Source: CAZBQG01 sp964493945 (lineage in GTDB: Bacteria; Pseudomonadota; Alphaproteobacteria; Rhodospirillales; UBA2165). From it: 21,303 nt of DNA. The translations under genes and the position numbers were made by a program. The notes beneath the pieces are model-generated. The model had not been told where the DNA came from. It did not search any database and saw only the letters and a program-made list of their open reading frames with translations. This document shows positions 1-7,732 of the stretch, one piece after another. The stretch spans positions 1 to 21,303 of the forward strand of contig CAZBQG010000042.1 in NCBI GenBank assembly GCA_964493945.1, given 5' to 3'. Within the stretch, counting starts at the first letter, position 1; each line of letters opens with the position of its first letter.

Positions 1-34
1 AAAAGCATCATCAAGTGAAATCCTGAATGAATAA

Positions 35-498
35 TTAATGGGTCCTGAGCCTAGGCTCATGTACGCCGAAATTCACCACCGGCCAGCCATTGAGCATGGA
101 CATGCCTTCGGCGCGGCTGCGCGCGATCCCCTCGGCGGCTTTGTCGTAGCGGTTCTTCCGCGTGAAGGAATCGGGATGAATATGCCAGATGCCGCCTGGG
201 GCCAGGTTGGATTCCTCCTCGACATATTGCATTCCCTCGAGCATGTATTCGGTCAGAGCCCGGCCGAATTGAGGGATGAGTATCTGCTTTCCTTCTTTTT
301 TCGCCTCGGCCAATTTCAAGGCATGGTTCTTTCCCTGGGAAGTTCCTTGGCGATCGCAATATTTTCGTCCAGGTCCTCGATCTCCTTGCCCGTCTCCCAC
401 TGGGGCAGGACCTCTTCCCGGCGTATGCGGAAGAACTCTTCGTCGGAAAGTCTCTCGTTGCGTACCGTTATGGAGGCCGGCCCATCCAATCTAGCCAT
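35..498 (-). pseudogene. Glutamate (methylaspartate) mutase E-subunit fragment, frameshifted and truncated
   Basis: The reading frame starting at 498 gives MARLDGPASITVRNERLSDE and continues with EEFFRIRREEVLPQWETGK. This resembles the start of GlmE, the B12-dependent methylaspartate mutase epsilon subunit. The frame runs out at 316 after AKELPRE. The homology resumes one frame over with KNHALKLAEAKKEGKQ and continues to LNGWPVVNFGV before a stop at 35-37. Restoring one A to the short A run (plus-strand TTT at 330-332) would join the two halves as LPRE-KNHALK. The family is about 480 residues and only about 150 remain, so the C-terminal two thirds, including most of the barrel, is missing here. 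The similarity ends at about position 60, beside a 14-bp palindrome. It lies 25 bp downstream of the monooxygenase on the same strand. The family call is fairly sure. Whether the damage is biological or an assembly fault cannot be told. Confidence 0.72.
46..59. repeat. 14-bp perfect palindrome at the glmE truncation point
   Basis: TGAGCCTAGGCTCA is its own reverse complement. It sits exactly where the GlmE similarity ends and unrelated codons lead to the stop. This is compatible with a rearrangement or chimeric-assembly breakpoint, or with chance. Confidence 0.5.
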
Positions 499-523
499 CT
501 CGCTCTCCTGCTTCTATTTCCTC

Positions 524-2143
524 TCAGGCGCCGCGCAGTTTGTCCAAAAGCGCACCCGCCTCTTTGCCGGCCGGGGCCTCGGCGCCGCGCCAGGCCACGT
601 GCCCGTCGGGCCTGACCAGAACCAGCCCGGCGCCGTATAGACCGACTATTGCGGGCTGGGCCAGGTCCACCAACTGGAACGGTGCGCCCCGCTCCCGGGC
701 CGCCCGGACCAATTCATCCAATCCGGTATTTTGATCAAATTTCAGGCAGACAAAACCTTTCCCAAACAAATCCAAAATAGACCGTCCGTCATCCAGCCAC
801 ACATGGGGGGCACGGTGGCCGGGCCGGGCGGTGGGGCGGTAGTGCATCACATCGAAGGGCGGCGGCGGCGATTTGTCGGTGGCGATGAGCGGCGAGCCTT
901 CATAATGATAGCCCAGCACGATACCGTCCGTGTCATATTCGCGCATCATGCGGAGATCCACCATGGCCTGACCGAAACGCCGGCGAATATCCGCACCTTC
1001 TTCGGTATCTTCGGCGATGGCCGGCCCGTGGGGCAATTTGAGAAACTGGGTAAAATTACGCGCCCCTTCGTCGGTGATCAGGCGGGCCACCGGGCGCCGT
1101 TCCCAATCGTAACTTTCCAATAATTTATCACCGCCCCAGCCGGCCAGTGTGGCGGCCAGCTTCCAGCCGATATCCACCGCCTCCTGAATGCCCGTATTCA
1201 TTCCAAAACCGCCGGTCGGCGACATCTGATGCACCGCATCGCCGGCCAGGAACACCCGGCCCTTGGAATAGCGATCAGCCACCACCCTTCTGCGCGTCCA
1301 GGGTAAAATCGAATGGATGCGGAATTCCACATCCCGGCCGACTGCCCGGCGGATCAAATCCCCCGCCTCACCGTCCGAGATATGGCTGCCGGGAGGCATG
1401 CGCATGAGACCCAGACGCCAAAGATCCTTGCCGTTGATGGAGACGATATCGGCCCATAGCCCGTCCCCGTCGAACAGCATCTGCATCAGGCTCTGGCCAT
1501 TGGCGAAAAGGGTATCCCTGTCGCCGCACTCGAAAAAGATATTGAGGTTGAAACTGAGGGAATGATCACCGTCCAACCCGATGCCCAAGGCTTCCCGCAC
1601 CCCACTGTCGGCCCCGTCGCAGGCCACCATATATTGGGCGCGGATGGTCTTGCTCTCGCCATTAATCCCTTCCGTCACCCGTGCCGCGACGCCGTCGGCG
1701 TCCTGGTCAAAACCTTCCAGCTTGGTATCATATTGAATCTCAACACCGGGCAGCGAAGCGGCCCGCCGAGCCAGCAACGGATTGAACCAAAGCTGGGAGC
1801 AGCGTTGCAGATATTCGGGCGAATGTTCCAGCACGGCATCGCGCCTCGAAGGGAATTCGAAGCGGCCAAGCTCATATCCGGTGCTGGAGGTCATAAACCG
1901 GTAGGTGCGTGGAAAATCATCGGGGATGCTTAATTCGCGCACCTTTTCCCCGATCCCCCAGCGGCGGCAGAATTCCATGGTGCGGTTGCCCACCTGGTTC
2001 ATCTTGGGATGGGTAATCGTACCGCCGGATTGTTCGATTAGCCGGCAGGCCACGCCCTGCCAGCCGAGTTCGATGGCCAGGGCCAGACCGACCGGTCCGC
2101 CGCCAACGATGAGAACCGGAACCTGTTCAGAAGGGGCGTTCAT
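524..2143 (-). CDS. FAD-dependent aromatic-type monooxygenase (PheA/TfdB/MhpA class)
   Basis: This 539-residue protein looks like a class A flavoprotein hydroxylase, an enzyme type that uses NAD(P)H and O2 to hydroxylate phenolic or related substrates in the cytosol. The N-terminal FAD Rossmann motif is GGGPVG at residues 14-19. The DG motif is in VACDGADSG near residue 176. The GD motif is GDAVHQMSPTGGFGMNTGIQ near residue 301. A C-terminal thioredoxin-fold-like tail (about residues 440-539), as in the phenol hydroxylase/MhpA group, includes GLYGAGLVLVRPDGHVAWRG. The length is normal for the family. The start ATG lies 15 bp after the selD stop, so the two genes are probably co-transcribed. 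The substrate is unknown. It could equally act in polyketide or quinone modification. The family is certain and the role is not. Confidence 0.9.
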   Translation of the reverse strand: MNAPSEQVPVLIVGGGPVGLALAIELGWQGVACRLIEQSGGTITHPKMNQVGNRTMEFCRRWGIGEKVRELSIPDDFPRTYRFMTSSTGYELGRFEFPSRRDAVLEHSPEYLQRCSQLWFNPLLARRAASLPGVEIQYDTKLEGFDQDADGVAARVTEGINGESKTIRAQYMVACDGADSGVREALGIGLDGDHSLSFNLNIFFECGDRDTLFANGQSLMQMLFDGDGLWADIVSINGKDLWRLGLMRMPPGSHISDGEAGDLIRRAVGRDVEFRIHSILPWTRRRVVADRYSKGRVFLAGDAVHQMSPTGGFGMNTGIQEAVDIGWKLAATLAGWGGDKLLESYDWERRPVARLITDEGARNFTQFLKLPHGPAIAEDTEEGADIRRRFGQAMVDLRMMREYDTDGIVLGYHYEGSPLIATDKSPPPPFDVMHYRPTARPGHRAPHVWLDDGRSILDLFGKGFVCLKFDQNTGLDELVRAARERGAPFQLVDLAQPAIVGLYGAGLVLVRPDGHVAWRGAEAPAGKEAGALLDKLRGA

Positions 2144-2158
2144 GACGGGCTGGGCGGA

Positions 2159-3205
2159 TCAGGTTACGCTGATATGAGGGGTGCCCTCACTCAATTGGCC
2201 GACGATGCGGGCCTGGGCGTAATCCCTGTCATGGAACCGGGCCAGCACGGTATCGGCCTGGGCGGGATCAACCGCCACCAGAAGCCCGCCGCTGGTCTGG
2301 GGATCATAAAGCAGGTTGCGCCGCCAATCGGGCAATCCCGCCGGCAGGGACACCTTGTCCTGCCAGGTTTCCCTGTTGCGCGTCCCGGCGCCGGTGTTGA
2401 AACCTTCCTGGGCCAGTGCGGGCGCCGCTTCCAGGATGGGCAATTGTTCCAGATCAAGGCTGCCGGTCAAGCCAGACCCCCGGCAGATTTCCATCAAATG
2501 ACCGATCAGGCCGAACCCGGTCACATCGGTCATGGCATGGACCGCGTCCAGTTCGGCTAATTCCATGCCGATTTCATTGAGACGGGTGGTCGAGGTGATG
2601 ATTTGCTCATAGGCCCCATCTTCCAGCCTGTCTCCCTTCAGTGCGGCGCACAGGATACCGACGCCCAATCCCTTGCCCAAAATCAGGACATCGCCGGGGC
2701 GGGCCGAATTGTTGCGTGTGATTTTTTTCGGATCGACCAGACCGATCACCGCCAGGCCATAGATGGGTTCGGGCGAATCAATGGAATGCCCGCCGCCGAC
2801 GGCGATCCCCGCCGTGGCGCATATGTCAACGCCGCCCGCCAATATGCGGGCGATGGTCGACGGCGCCATCTTGCCCACCGGCATGCCAACCAGGGCCAGG
2901 GAAAATAGCGGCCGGGCACCGGTGGCATAGATGTCGGACAGGGCATTGGCCGCGGCGATCCGGCCAAAATCAAAAGGATCGTCAACCACGGGCATAAAAA
3001 AGTCCGTCGTCGCCACCACCGCCTTATCGTCATCTATGCGATAGACGGCAGCGTCGTCGTTGGTCTCCCTGCCCACCAGCAATGCCGGATCGGCGAAAGC
3101 GGGTGGCAGATCGCTTAATATCTCCTCCAGCAACGCTGGAGCAATCTTGCACCCTCAGCCGCCGCCGTGGGCCAGGCTGGTCAAACGGGGTTCCGTTTCA
3201 CTCAT
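2159..3205 (-). CDS. selD: Selenide, water dikinase SelD with predicted selenocysteine at position 17
   Basis: SelD makes selenophosphate from selenide and ATP, the selenium donor for selenocysteine and selenouridine. From ATG 3205-3203 the frame reads M-S-E-T-E-P-R-L, then HGGG, an in-frame TGA at 3157-3155 (codon 17), then GCKIAPALLEE, and stays open to 2159. In E. coli SelD this position is catalytic Cys17, in HGAGCGCKI. Cys19 and Lys20 are kept here. Asp51 falls in NDDAAV. GGHSID, DVTGFGLIGHL and DPQTSGGLL are also present, and 348 residues matches the family. An AGGAG ribosome site (3217-3213) sits 7 nt before this ATG. A start at the TTG at 3133, the first possible start after the TGA, would lose the whole glycine-rich catalytic loop. 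Sec-containing SelD is known in other bacteria such as Haemophilus. SelA and SelB must be encoded elsewhere. The gene is divergent from dctP. Confidence 0.93.
3125..3141 (-). promoter_or_regulatory. Bacterial SECIS-like hairpin in selD
   Basis: On the minus strand, CTCCAGCGTTGCTGGAG begins 13 nt after the TGA. It folds as a 6-bp stem (CTCCAG/CTGGAG) with a 5-nt loop CGTTG, or as a 7-bp stem with a GTT loop. A G is second in the 5-nt loop and the loop starts 19 nt past the UGA. As I recall them, bacterial SECIS rules want a G in the first two loop positions and a UGA-to-loop distance of about 16-37 nt. It lies inside the coding sequence, as expected for SelB-dependent elements. Confidence 0.75.
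3155..3157 (-). other. In-frame UGA codon read as selenocysteine (Sec17 of SelD)
   Basis: The TGA interrupts an otherwise continuous SelD frame exactly at the catalytic cysteine position. Family-conserved sequence lies on both sides (HGGG before, GCK after). This position-specific replacement, with a hairpin just downstream, is the usual signature of recoding rather than of a nonsense mutation. Confidence 0.9.
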
Positions 3206-3267
3206 GGCAATTCTCCTATGGACCGCGAGGCAAGCCCTACACGGAACAAACCGGGCGGACAACCCCA

Positions 3268-3295
3268 TTTATACAGCGGTTTACCCCCATGGGAA
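3268..3295 (-). promoter_or_regulatory. Possible sigma70-type promoter for selD
   Basis: Minus-strand TTCCCA (3295-3290), a 16-nt gap and TATAAA (3273-3268) lie about 65 bp upstream of the selD ATG, in the 138-bp divergent region. The -10 is good and the -35 is weak. Pattern match only. Confidence 0.35.
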
Positions 3296-3309
3296 TTGGG
3301 TGTTATCAT
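3280..3309 (+). promoter_or_regulatory. Possible sigma70-type promoter for the TRAP-UbiD operon
   Basis: TTTACC (3280-3285), an 18-nt gap and TATCAT (3304-3309) lie about 35 bp before the dctP start. This site overlaps the putative selD promoter, so the two directions may interfere with each other. Pattern match only. Confidence 0.33.
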
Positions 3310-3343
3310 CGGTCATCAATTTCAACATCCCAGGGAGTTTTCA

Positions 3344-4390
3344 ATGAAACATCTGATTCTCACCGCCTTTATAGGCGCAGTTTTGTCAATTTTTCTGTTT
3401 GCCGCGCCCTCCGCCCAGGCGGCCGAGGTGACGCTGCGCATGCAGACCTTCCTACCGCCCGTGGCCAACCCGCCCAAGCATTTTTTGATCCCTTGGGCGA
3501 AACAAATTGCCAAGGCATCGAAGGGCCGCATCAAGGTTCAGCCCTTCTGGGCCATGCAGTTGGGCGGTCACGCACCCCAATTGCTTGATCAGGTACGCGA
3601 CGGGGTGATCGACATCGCCTGGACCCTGCCCGGCTTCACGCCAGGCCGCATGCCCAAGATCGAGGTCTTCGAATTGCCCTTCATGCATCGCCATGCGGTT
3701 TCCACCAACATGGCCCTGCAGGATTATCAGGACAAGTATCTGGCCGAAGAGCTGAAAGATTACAAAGTCCTTCTGACCAACGTTCCCGACGGCTTTTTGC
3801 TGATGACCAAAAAGCCCGTCCGCTCTCTGGCCGATTTCAAGGGCCGGAAATGGCGTTCCGCCAACCGGGCGGGCGTGTGGATGCTGGGCGCCCTGGGCGC
3901 GACCCCTGTCGGTCTGCCCCTGCCTCGGCTGCCTTCCAGCATCGCCAAGGGCGTGATCACCGGCTCACTTTTGCCGTTTGAAATCGCACCGGCTGTGAAA
4001 ATGCATGAATTGGTCAGCAATTTCACCCAATTGTCCGGCGATCAGCCACGCTTCGGCACGGTGGTTTTCACCTTCCTGATGAACAAGAAAAGCTATGCCA
4101 AGCTGCCGCCCGATCTGAAGCGGGTCATTGACTCCAATTCGGGCCGCCACATCGCGCGCAAGGCCGGCCTGACCTGGATAAAGATCGAAAAGTCCGGTGA
4201 AAAGGTGGTGCGTTCCAAGAAAAAGAACAAGCTGAGCAAACTGAACGCGGCCGAAACCGCCAAGATCAAAAAGGCGGTACAGCCGGTGTTCGACCGTTGG
4301 TTCGCCGAAATGAAGAAGATCGGCGTCGACGGGCCCGCACTGCTGGCCGATGCCAGGGCCATGCTCCACAAACACCGCCCCATCAAGTAA
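3344..4390 (+). CDS. dctP: TRAP transporter substrate-binding protein (DctP family)
   Basis: This is the periplasmic receptor that delivers an organic acid to the DctQM permease. The 348-residue protein begins with a signal peptide: MKHLIL, a hydrophobic stretch (residues 7-20) and an APSAQA-AEV cleavage site near residue 26. The mature part has DctP features: ISKASKGR-like AKQIAKASKGRIKV, LLDQVRDGVIDIAWTLPG, a LADFKGRKWRSAN segment carrying the probable carboxylate-clamping arginine, and GALGATPVGLPLPRLPSSIAKGV. I chose ATG 3344 because it starts the signal peptide and follows a GGGAG ribosome site. An in-frame start near 3167 would lie inside selD. It heads the plus-strand cluster. The ligand is unknown, but carboxylates are usual for the family and the next catabolic gene is UbiD-like. 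Confidence 0.92.
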   Translation: MKHLILTAFIGAVLSIFLFAAPSAQAAEVTLRMQTFLPPVANPPKHFLIPWAKQIAKASKGRIKVQPFWAMQLGGHAPQLLDQVRDGVIDIAWTLPGFTPGRMPKIEVFELPFMHRHAVSTNMALQDYQDKYLAEELKDYKVLLTNVPDGFLLMTKKPVRSLADFKGRKWRSANRAGVWMLGALGATPVGLPLPRLPSSIAKGVITGSLLPFEIAPAVKMHELVSNFTQLSGDQPRFGTVVFTFLMNKKSYAKLPPDLKRVIDSNSGRHIARKAGLTWIKIEKSGEKVVRSKKKNKLSKLNAAETAKIKKAVQPVFDRWFAEMKKIGVDGPALLADARAMLHKHRPIK

Positions 4391-4428
4391 GGGCGCACTA
4401 ACCGGAACTGGCCCGGGCTGGAGCCAAA

Positions 4429-4974
4429 ATGCCGGAATTGCCGGAATTGCCAGATGAGGCAGCCTGGCCCACCGATAAGGTGGGCCGGGTGCTTTACCAA
4501 GTGTCCAGGATATTGGCCCTGTTCGGCGGGGCCGTTATCCTGGCCGTCGCCGCCATGACGACCATAAGCGTCAGCGGCAGGTTCAGTTTATCCTTACCCA
4601 TCCCGGGGGATATCGAGTTCATCGAGCTCGGCACGAGTACCGCGGTTTTTGCTTTCCTGCCCTATTGCCAGTTGATGCGCGGCAATGTGATCGTGGATTT
4701 TTTCCTGACCCGGGCGCCGACCCGGATGAAGACCTCATTGGATGCTCTGGGCTCTCTTCTTTATCTGATTGCCGGATCCATTCTGACCTGGCGGCTGATC
4801 TTCGGCGGCTTCGACATGTATAAATATTCGGAAAAGACCCTGACCCTGGGCATTCCCCGCTGGTTCAGCTTTCCCTATGCCACCTTGTGCATGGCGATCC
4901 TGATCGCCGTCATAATTTACACCCTGGGGCGCAGCATCGCCGAGACCAGGGCCAACCGCTTCTTTAACGCCTGA
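4429..4974 (+). CDS. dctQ: TRAP transporter small permease (DctQ family)
   Basis: This is the 181-residue small membrane subunit of a tripartite ATP-independent periplasmic transporter, which pairs with DctM in the inner membrane. Four hydrophobic segments are visible: about residues 25-50 (SRILALFGGAVILAVAAMTT), 64-84 (TAVFAFLPYCQLMRGNVIVD, the most conserved DctQ stretch), 103-125 and 145-170. The charged, proline-rich N-terminus PELPELPDE is cytosolic. It lies 38 bp after dctP and 13 bp before dctM. A GGAG precedes the ATG at normal spacing. Confidence 0.9.
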   Translation: MPELPELPDEAAWPTDKVGRVLYQVSRILALFGGAVILAVAAMTTISVSGRFSLSLPIPGDIEFIELGTSTAVFAFLPYCQLMRGNVIVDFFLTRAPTRMKTSLDALGSLLYLIAGSILTWRLIFGGFDMYKYSEKTLTLGIPRWFSFPYATLCMAILIAVIIYTLGRSIAETRANRFFNA

Positions 4975-4987
4975 TGGTGCCCGTCTT

Positions 4988-6310
4988 ATGAGTGGTTTGG
5001 TTATTGGCATCATCGGCTTCGTGGCCTTGCTGGTTCTGCTTGCGCTGCGCATTCCCATCGCGGTTTCCATGTTGAGCGTGGGCATGGTCGGCTATGTGAG
5101 CATCGCCGGGCCGACGGCCCTGTTCAGCTATCTGAAGACCGAGATGTATTGGAAATTTACGTCCTTTGATCTGTCCGTGGCGCCATTGTTCATCATGATG
5201 GGTCTGTTCGCCGCCAAGGCGGGCATCAGCCAGGCCCTGTTCCGGTCCGCCAATACCTGGCTTGGTCATCACCGGGGCGGCGTGGCCATGGCCGCCGTCG
5301 GAGGCTGCGCCGGCTTCGCCTCCATCAGCGGCTCGTCATTGGCGACGGCTGCCCTGATGGGGCATGTGGCCCTGCCTGAATTGCGCCGCTACAATTATTC
5401 GGGCTCCCTGGCCACCGGATGCCTTGCCGCCGGCGGCACACTGGGCATCCTTATCCCGCCCTCCATCGTCCTGATTATCTATGCCATCATGGTCGAAGCG
5501 AACATCGCCACATTGTTCCAGGCGGCCCTCCTCCCCGGCATTCTGGCGGCCGCCGGCTATATCGCGGCCATCGCCATCTTCGTCCGCCTGTTCCCCGATT
5601 CAGGACCCGCCGGGCAACGGGCGACGGGTCAGGAACGCTGGCTGGCGTTGCTGGATATCTGGCCGGTTTTGTTGATTTTCATTTTGGTCATGGGCGGCAT
5701 TTACGTAGGCGTCTTCACGCCGACCGAGGGTGCGGGCGTCGGCTGCATCGGTACCTTCCTGATCGCCATGATGCGGGGCGGCATGCGCCTGGACGGCATC
5801 CTGGATGTGTTTTTGGGAACCGCCGTCACATCCGGGATGATATTTCTGATCCTGCTGGGCGCCGCCATTTTCAACGCCTTTCTGGGCTTTTCCGAATTGC
5901 CCTTGCTGGCCGCCGAATTCTTCAAGACGTCCGGCCTGCCGCCCATCACCATTCTGCTCACCATGGTGGTGCTTTATATTTTGCTGGGCTTCATCATGGA
6001 CAGCCTGTCCATGATCTTGCTTACCGTGCCCATCTTTTGGCCGATCATCGCCGGGCTGGATTTCGGTATGCCGGCCGATGATGTGAAAATCTGGTTCGGG
6101 GTCATTTCCCTGATCGTGGTGGAAATGGGGCTGATCACACCACCGGTCGGGCTTAATGTGTTCGTGATCAATTCCATGGCCCGCGACGTGCCCATGCTGG
6201 AAACCTTCAAGGGGGTCATTCCCTTTCTCATGTCGGACGTCATCCGGGTTGGTTTCATCATCGTCTTTCCAATTTTAACATTGGCCCTGCCCGGCCTGTT
6301 TGTCGAATAG
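4988..6310 (+). CDS. dctM: TRAP transporter large permease (DctM family)
   Basis: This 440-residue polytopic membrane protein is the large subunit that forms the ion-coupled transport channel. About twelve hydrophobic segments can be read. Typical DctM signatures include GGCAGFASISGSSLATAALMG (about residues 107-127), LGILIPPSIVLIIYAIM (about 155-171), FTPTEGAGVG (about 246), and VVEMGLITPPVGLNVFVIN near the C-terminus. The length is normal. The ATG follows the dctQ stop by 13 bp and the three TRAP genes form one unit. Confidence 0.94.
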   Translation: MSGLVIGIIGFVALLVLLALRIPIAVSMLSVGMVGYVSIAGPTALFSYLKTEMYWKFTSFDLSVAPLFIMMGLFAAKAGISQALFRSANTWLGHHRGGVAMAAVGGCAGFASISGSSLATAALMGHVALPELRRYNYSGSLATGCLAAGGTLGILIPPSIVLIIYAIMVEANIATLFQAALLPGILAAAGYIAAIAIFVRLFPDSGPAGQRATGQERWLALLDIWPVLLIFILVMGGIYVGVFTPTEGAGVGCIGTFLIAMMRGGMRLDGILDVFLGTAVTSGMIFLILLGAAIFNAFLGFSELPLLAAEFFKTSGLPPITILLTMVVLYILLGFIMDSLSMILLTVPIFWPIIAGLDFGMPADDVKIWFGVISLIVVEMGLITPPVGLNVFVINSMARDVPMLETFKGVIPFLMSDVIRVGFIIVFPILTLALPGLFVE

Positions 6311-6334
6311 GGTGTCAAAAAAGGAGGCTTGATC

Positions 6335-7717
6335 ATGCCTTACGGGGATCTGAGAGAGTATATGGCGGCGCTGGAGGGGGCGGGAGAGCTCTGCCGCGTC
6401 AGCAAACAGGTGAGCCCGGAATATGAACTGGCTGCCGTCATTCAGCACACTCTGGCCAAAAAGGGCCCGGTCCTTTTGTTCGAGGATGTGGTGGGCAGCA
6501 CTATGCCATTGCTGTCCAACCCCTTCACCGACCGGCGCCGGGTGGCCTTCGCCGTCGGATGCGAGGAACAAGACCTGCTCCATCACTGGGCCGGGGCCCT
6601 GGAAAAGCCAATTCCGCCCGAGATCGTGAGCATGGGAGCCTGCAAGGAAGTCCATATACCGGACCCCGATCTGACCAAATTTCCGGTGCCCATCATGTGG
6701 CATGAAGGCGATAGCGGCCCGTTCATCACTTTCGCCCAGTTCATCACCAAGGACCCGGACAGCGGCGGGCGCAATGTGGGCATCTACCGGGTCGAGGTGA
6801 AAGGACCCAAACGCATTGGTGCCTCCATCGCCATGACCCATCATGGAGCTGTCAATCACCGCAAATGGGAACTTAGGGGCGAGGATTGCGAGTTTGCCCT
6901 GGCCATCGGCGCCGAACCGGCCAGCTATCTGGCGACCCAGGCGACCTATGGCCATGGCGAGGACGAATATGGGCTGGCCGGCGGGCTCCGGGGGGCGCCG
7001 GTCGAACTGGTCCGCTGCGAGACCGTCGATATCGAGGTTCCGGCCTATGCCGAGATGGTCATCGAGGGGCGCATCCTGAAAGACGAGCGCGAAGAGGAAG
7101 GCCCCTTCGGCGAATGGACCGGTTACATGTCGGGCCGCGCGCCCCGCCCCGTGGCCGTGGTCACCCATATGAGCCACCGCAAAGACCCCATCTACAATGT
7201 CACCTACGAGGGCTATGGCGTCTATGGGCCGACCACCATCATGCAGGCCCTGGCCCGCGAGCCAGAATGGTTCCGGGTGCTGCGCGACCAGACATGCCCG
7301 CTGGTCAAGGATGTGCATCTGACCATCGGCGGCTGCGGCGGGTTCATCGTCATCGTCTCCATGGGCAAGTCAGCGGCCGGCTTGGGCAAGAACGTATTGA
7401 TGGATGTTTTGCGCGAGCCGACGGTCAAGATCGCCATCGTCGTTGACGAAGATATCGACATCCGCAACATGGATCTGGTGCAGTGGGCCATGGCCATGCG
7501 CATGCAGCCCGCCGAGGATGTTTTTGTCATCCCCAACACGGCCAACAACCGGCTCGATCCGTCCCAGCCCGATTTCCCCAGCGGACTGGGCTCCAAGATC
7601 GGTATCGACGCCACATGGTCCAGCAAGCATATCAATCCCCAAATCCCCGCCGAGGTGCCCGACGAGGTGGCCAAAAGCGTGATGGAGGCCTGGCACTCCT
7701 ATGGTATTTCCGGCTAA
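6335..7717 (+). CDS. UbiD-family (de)carboxylase
   Basis: This 460-residue protein belongs to the UbiD/Fdc/AroY family, cytosolic enzymes that use prenylated FMN to remove or add CO2 on unsaturated, aromatic or heteroaromatic acids. The likely catalytic triad is R152 (NVGIYRVEV), E255 and E260 (EEEGPFGEWTGY). The E-to-E spacing of five matches E277/E282 of fungal Fdc1. I placed the start at ATG 6335 because a perfect AAGGAGG (6321-6327) lies 7 nt upstream. A TTG six bases earlier is too close to that site. It sits 24 bp after dctM and 15 bp before the flavoprotein, so it belongs to the TRAP operon and may act on the imported acid. No UbiX (prFMN synthase) is in the window. This is probably not ubiquinone UbiD, given its catabolic context and its length below the roughly 490 residues of E. 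coli UbiD. Confidence 0.9.
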   Translation: MPYGDLREYMAALEGAGELCRVSKQVSPEYELAAVIQHTLAKKGPVLLFEDVVGSTMPLLSNPFTDRRRVAFAVGCEEQDLLHHWAGALEKPIPPEIVSMGACKEVHIPDPDLTKFPVPIMWHEGDSGPFITFAQFITKDPDSGGRNVGIYRVEVKGPKRIGASIAMTHHGAVNHRKWELRGEDCEFALAIGAEPASYLATQATYGHGEDEYGLAGGLRGAPVELVRCETVDIEVPAYAEMVIEGRILKDEREEEGPFGEWTGYMSGRAPRPVAVVTHMSHRKDPIYNVTYEGYGVYGPTTIMQALAREPEWFRVLRDQTCPLVKDVHLTIGGCGGFIVIVSMGKSAAGLGKNVLMDVLREPTVKIAIVVDEDIDIRNMDLVQWAMAMRMQPAEDVFVIPNTANNRLDPSQPDFPSGLGSKIGIDATWSSKHINPQIPAEVPDEVAKSVMEAWHSYGISG

Positions 7718-7732
7718 GAGGCGCGGGGACAG

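Noticed and set aside
2159..3133. SelD starting at the TTG at 3133 (324 residues)
   Set aside because: It lacks the conserved glycine-rich catalytic loop. The upstream sequence matches SelD through the TGA and has a proper ribosome site.
3167..3343. Upstream in-frame extension of dctP
   Set aside because: It would overlap the selD 5' end and place an unlikely tail before a good signal peptide. ATG 3344 with GGGAG is better.
6275..7318. Long minus-strand open frame opposite the UbiD-family gene
   Set aside because: It is the antisense shadow of a strongly conserved coding sequence and shows no recognisable domain.
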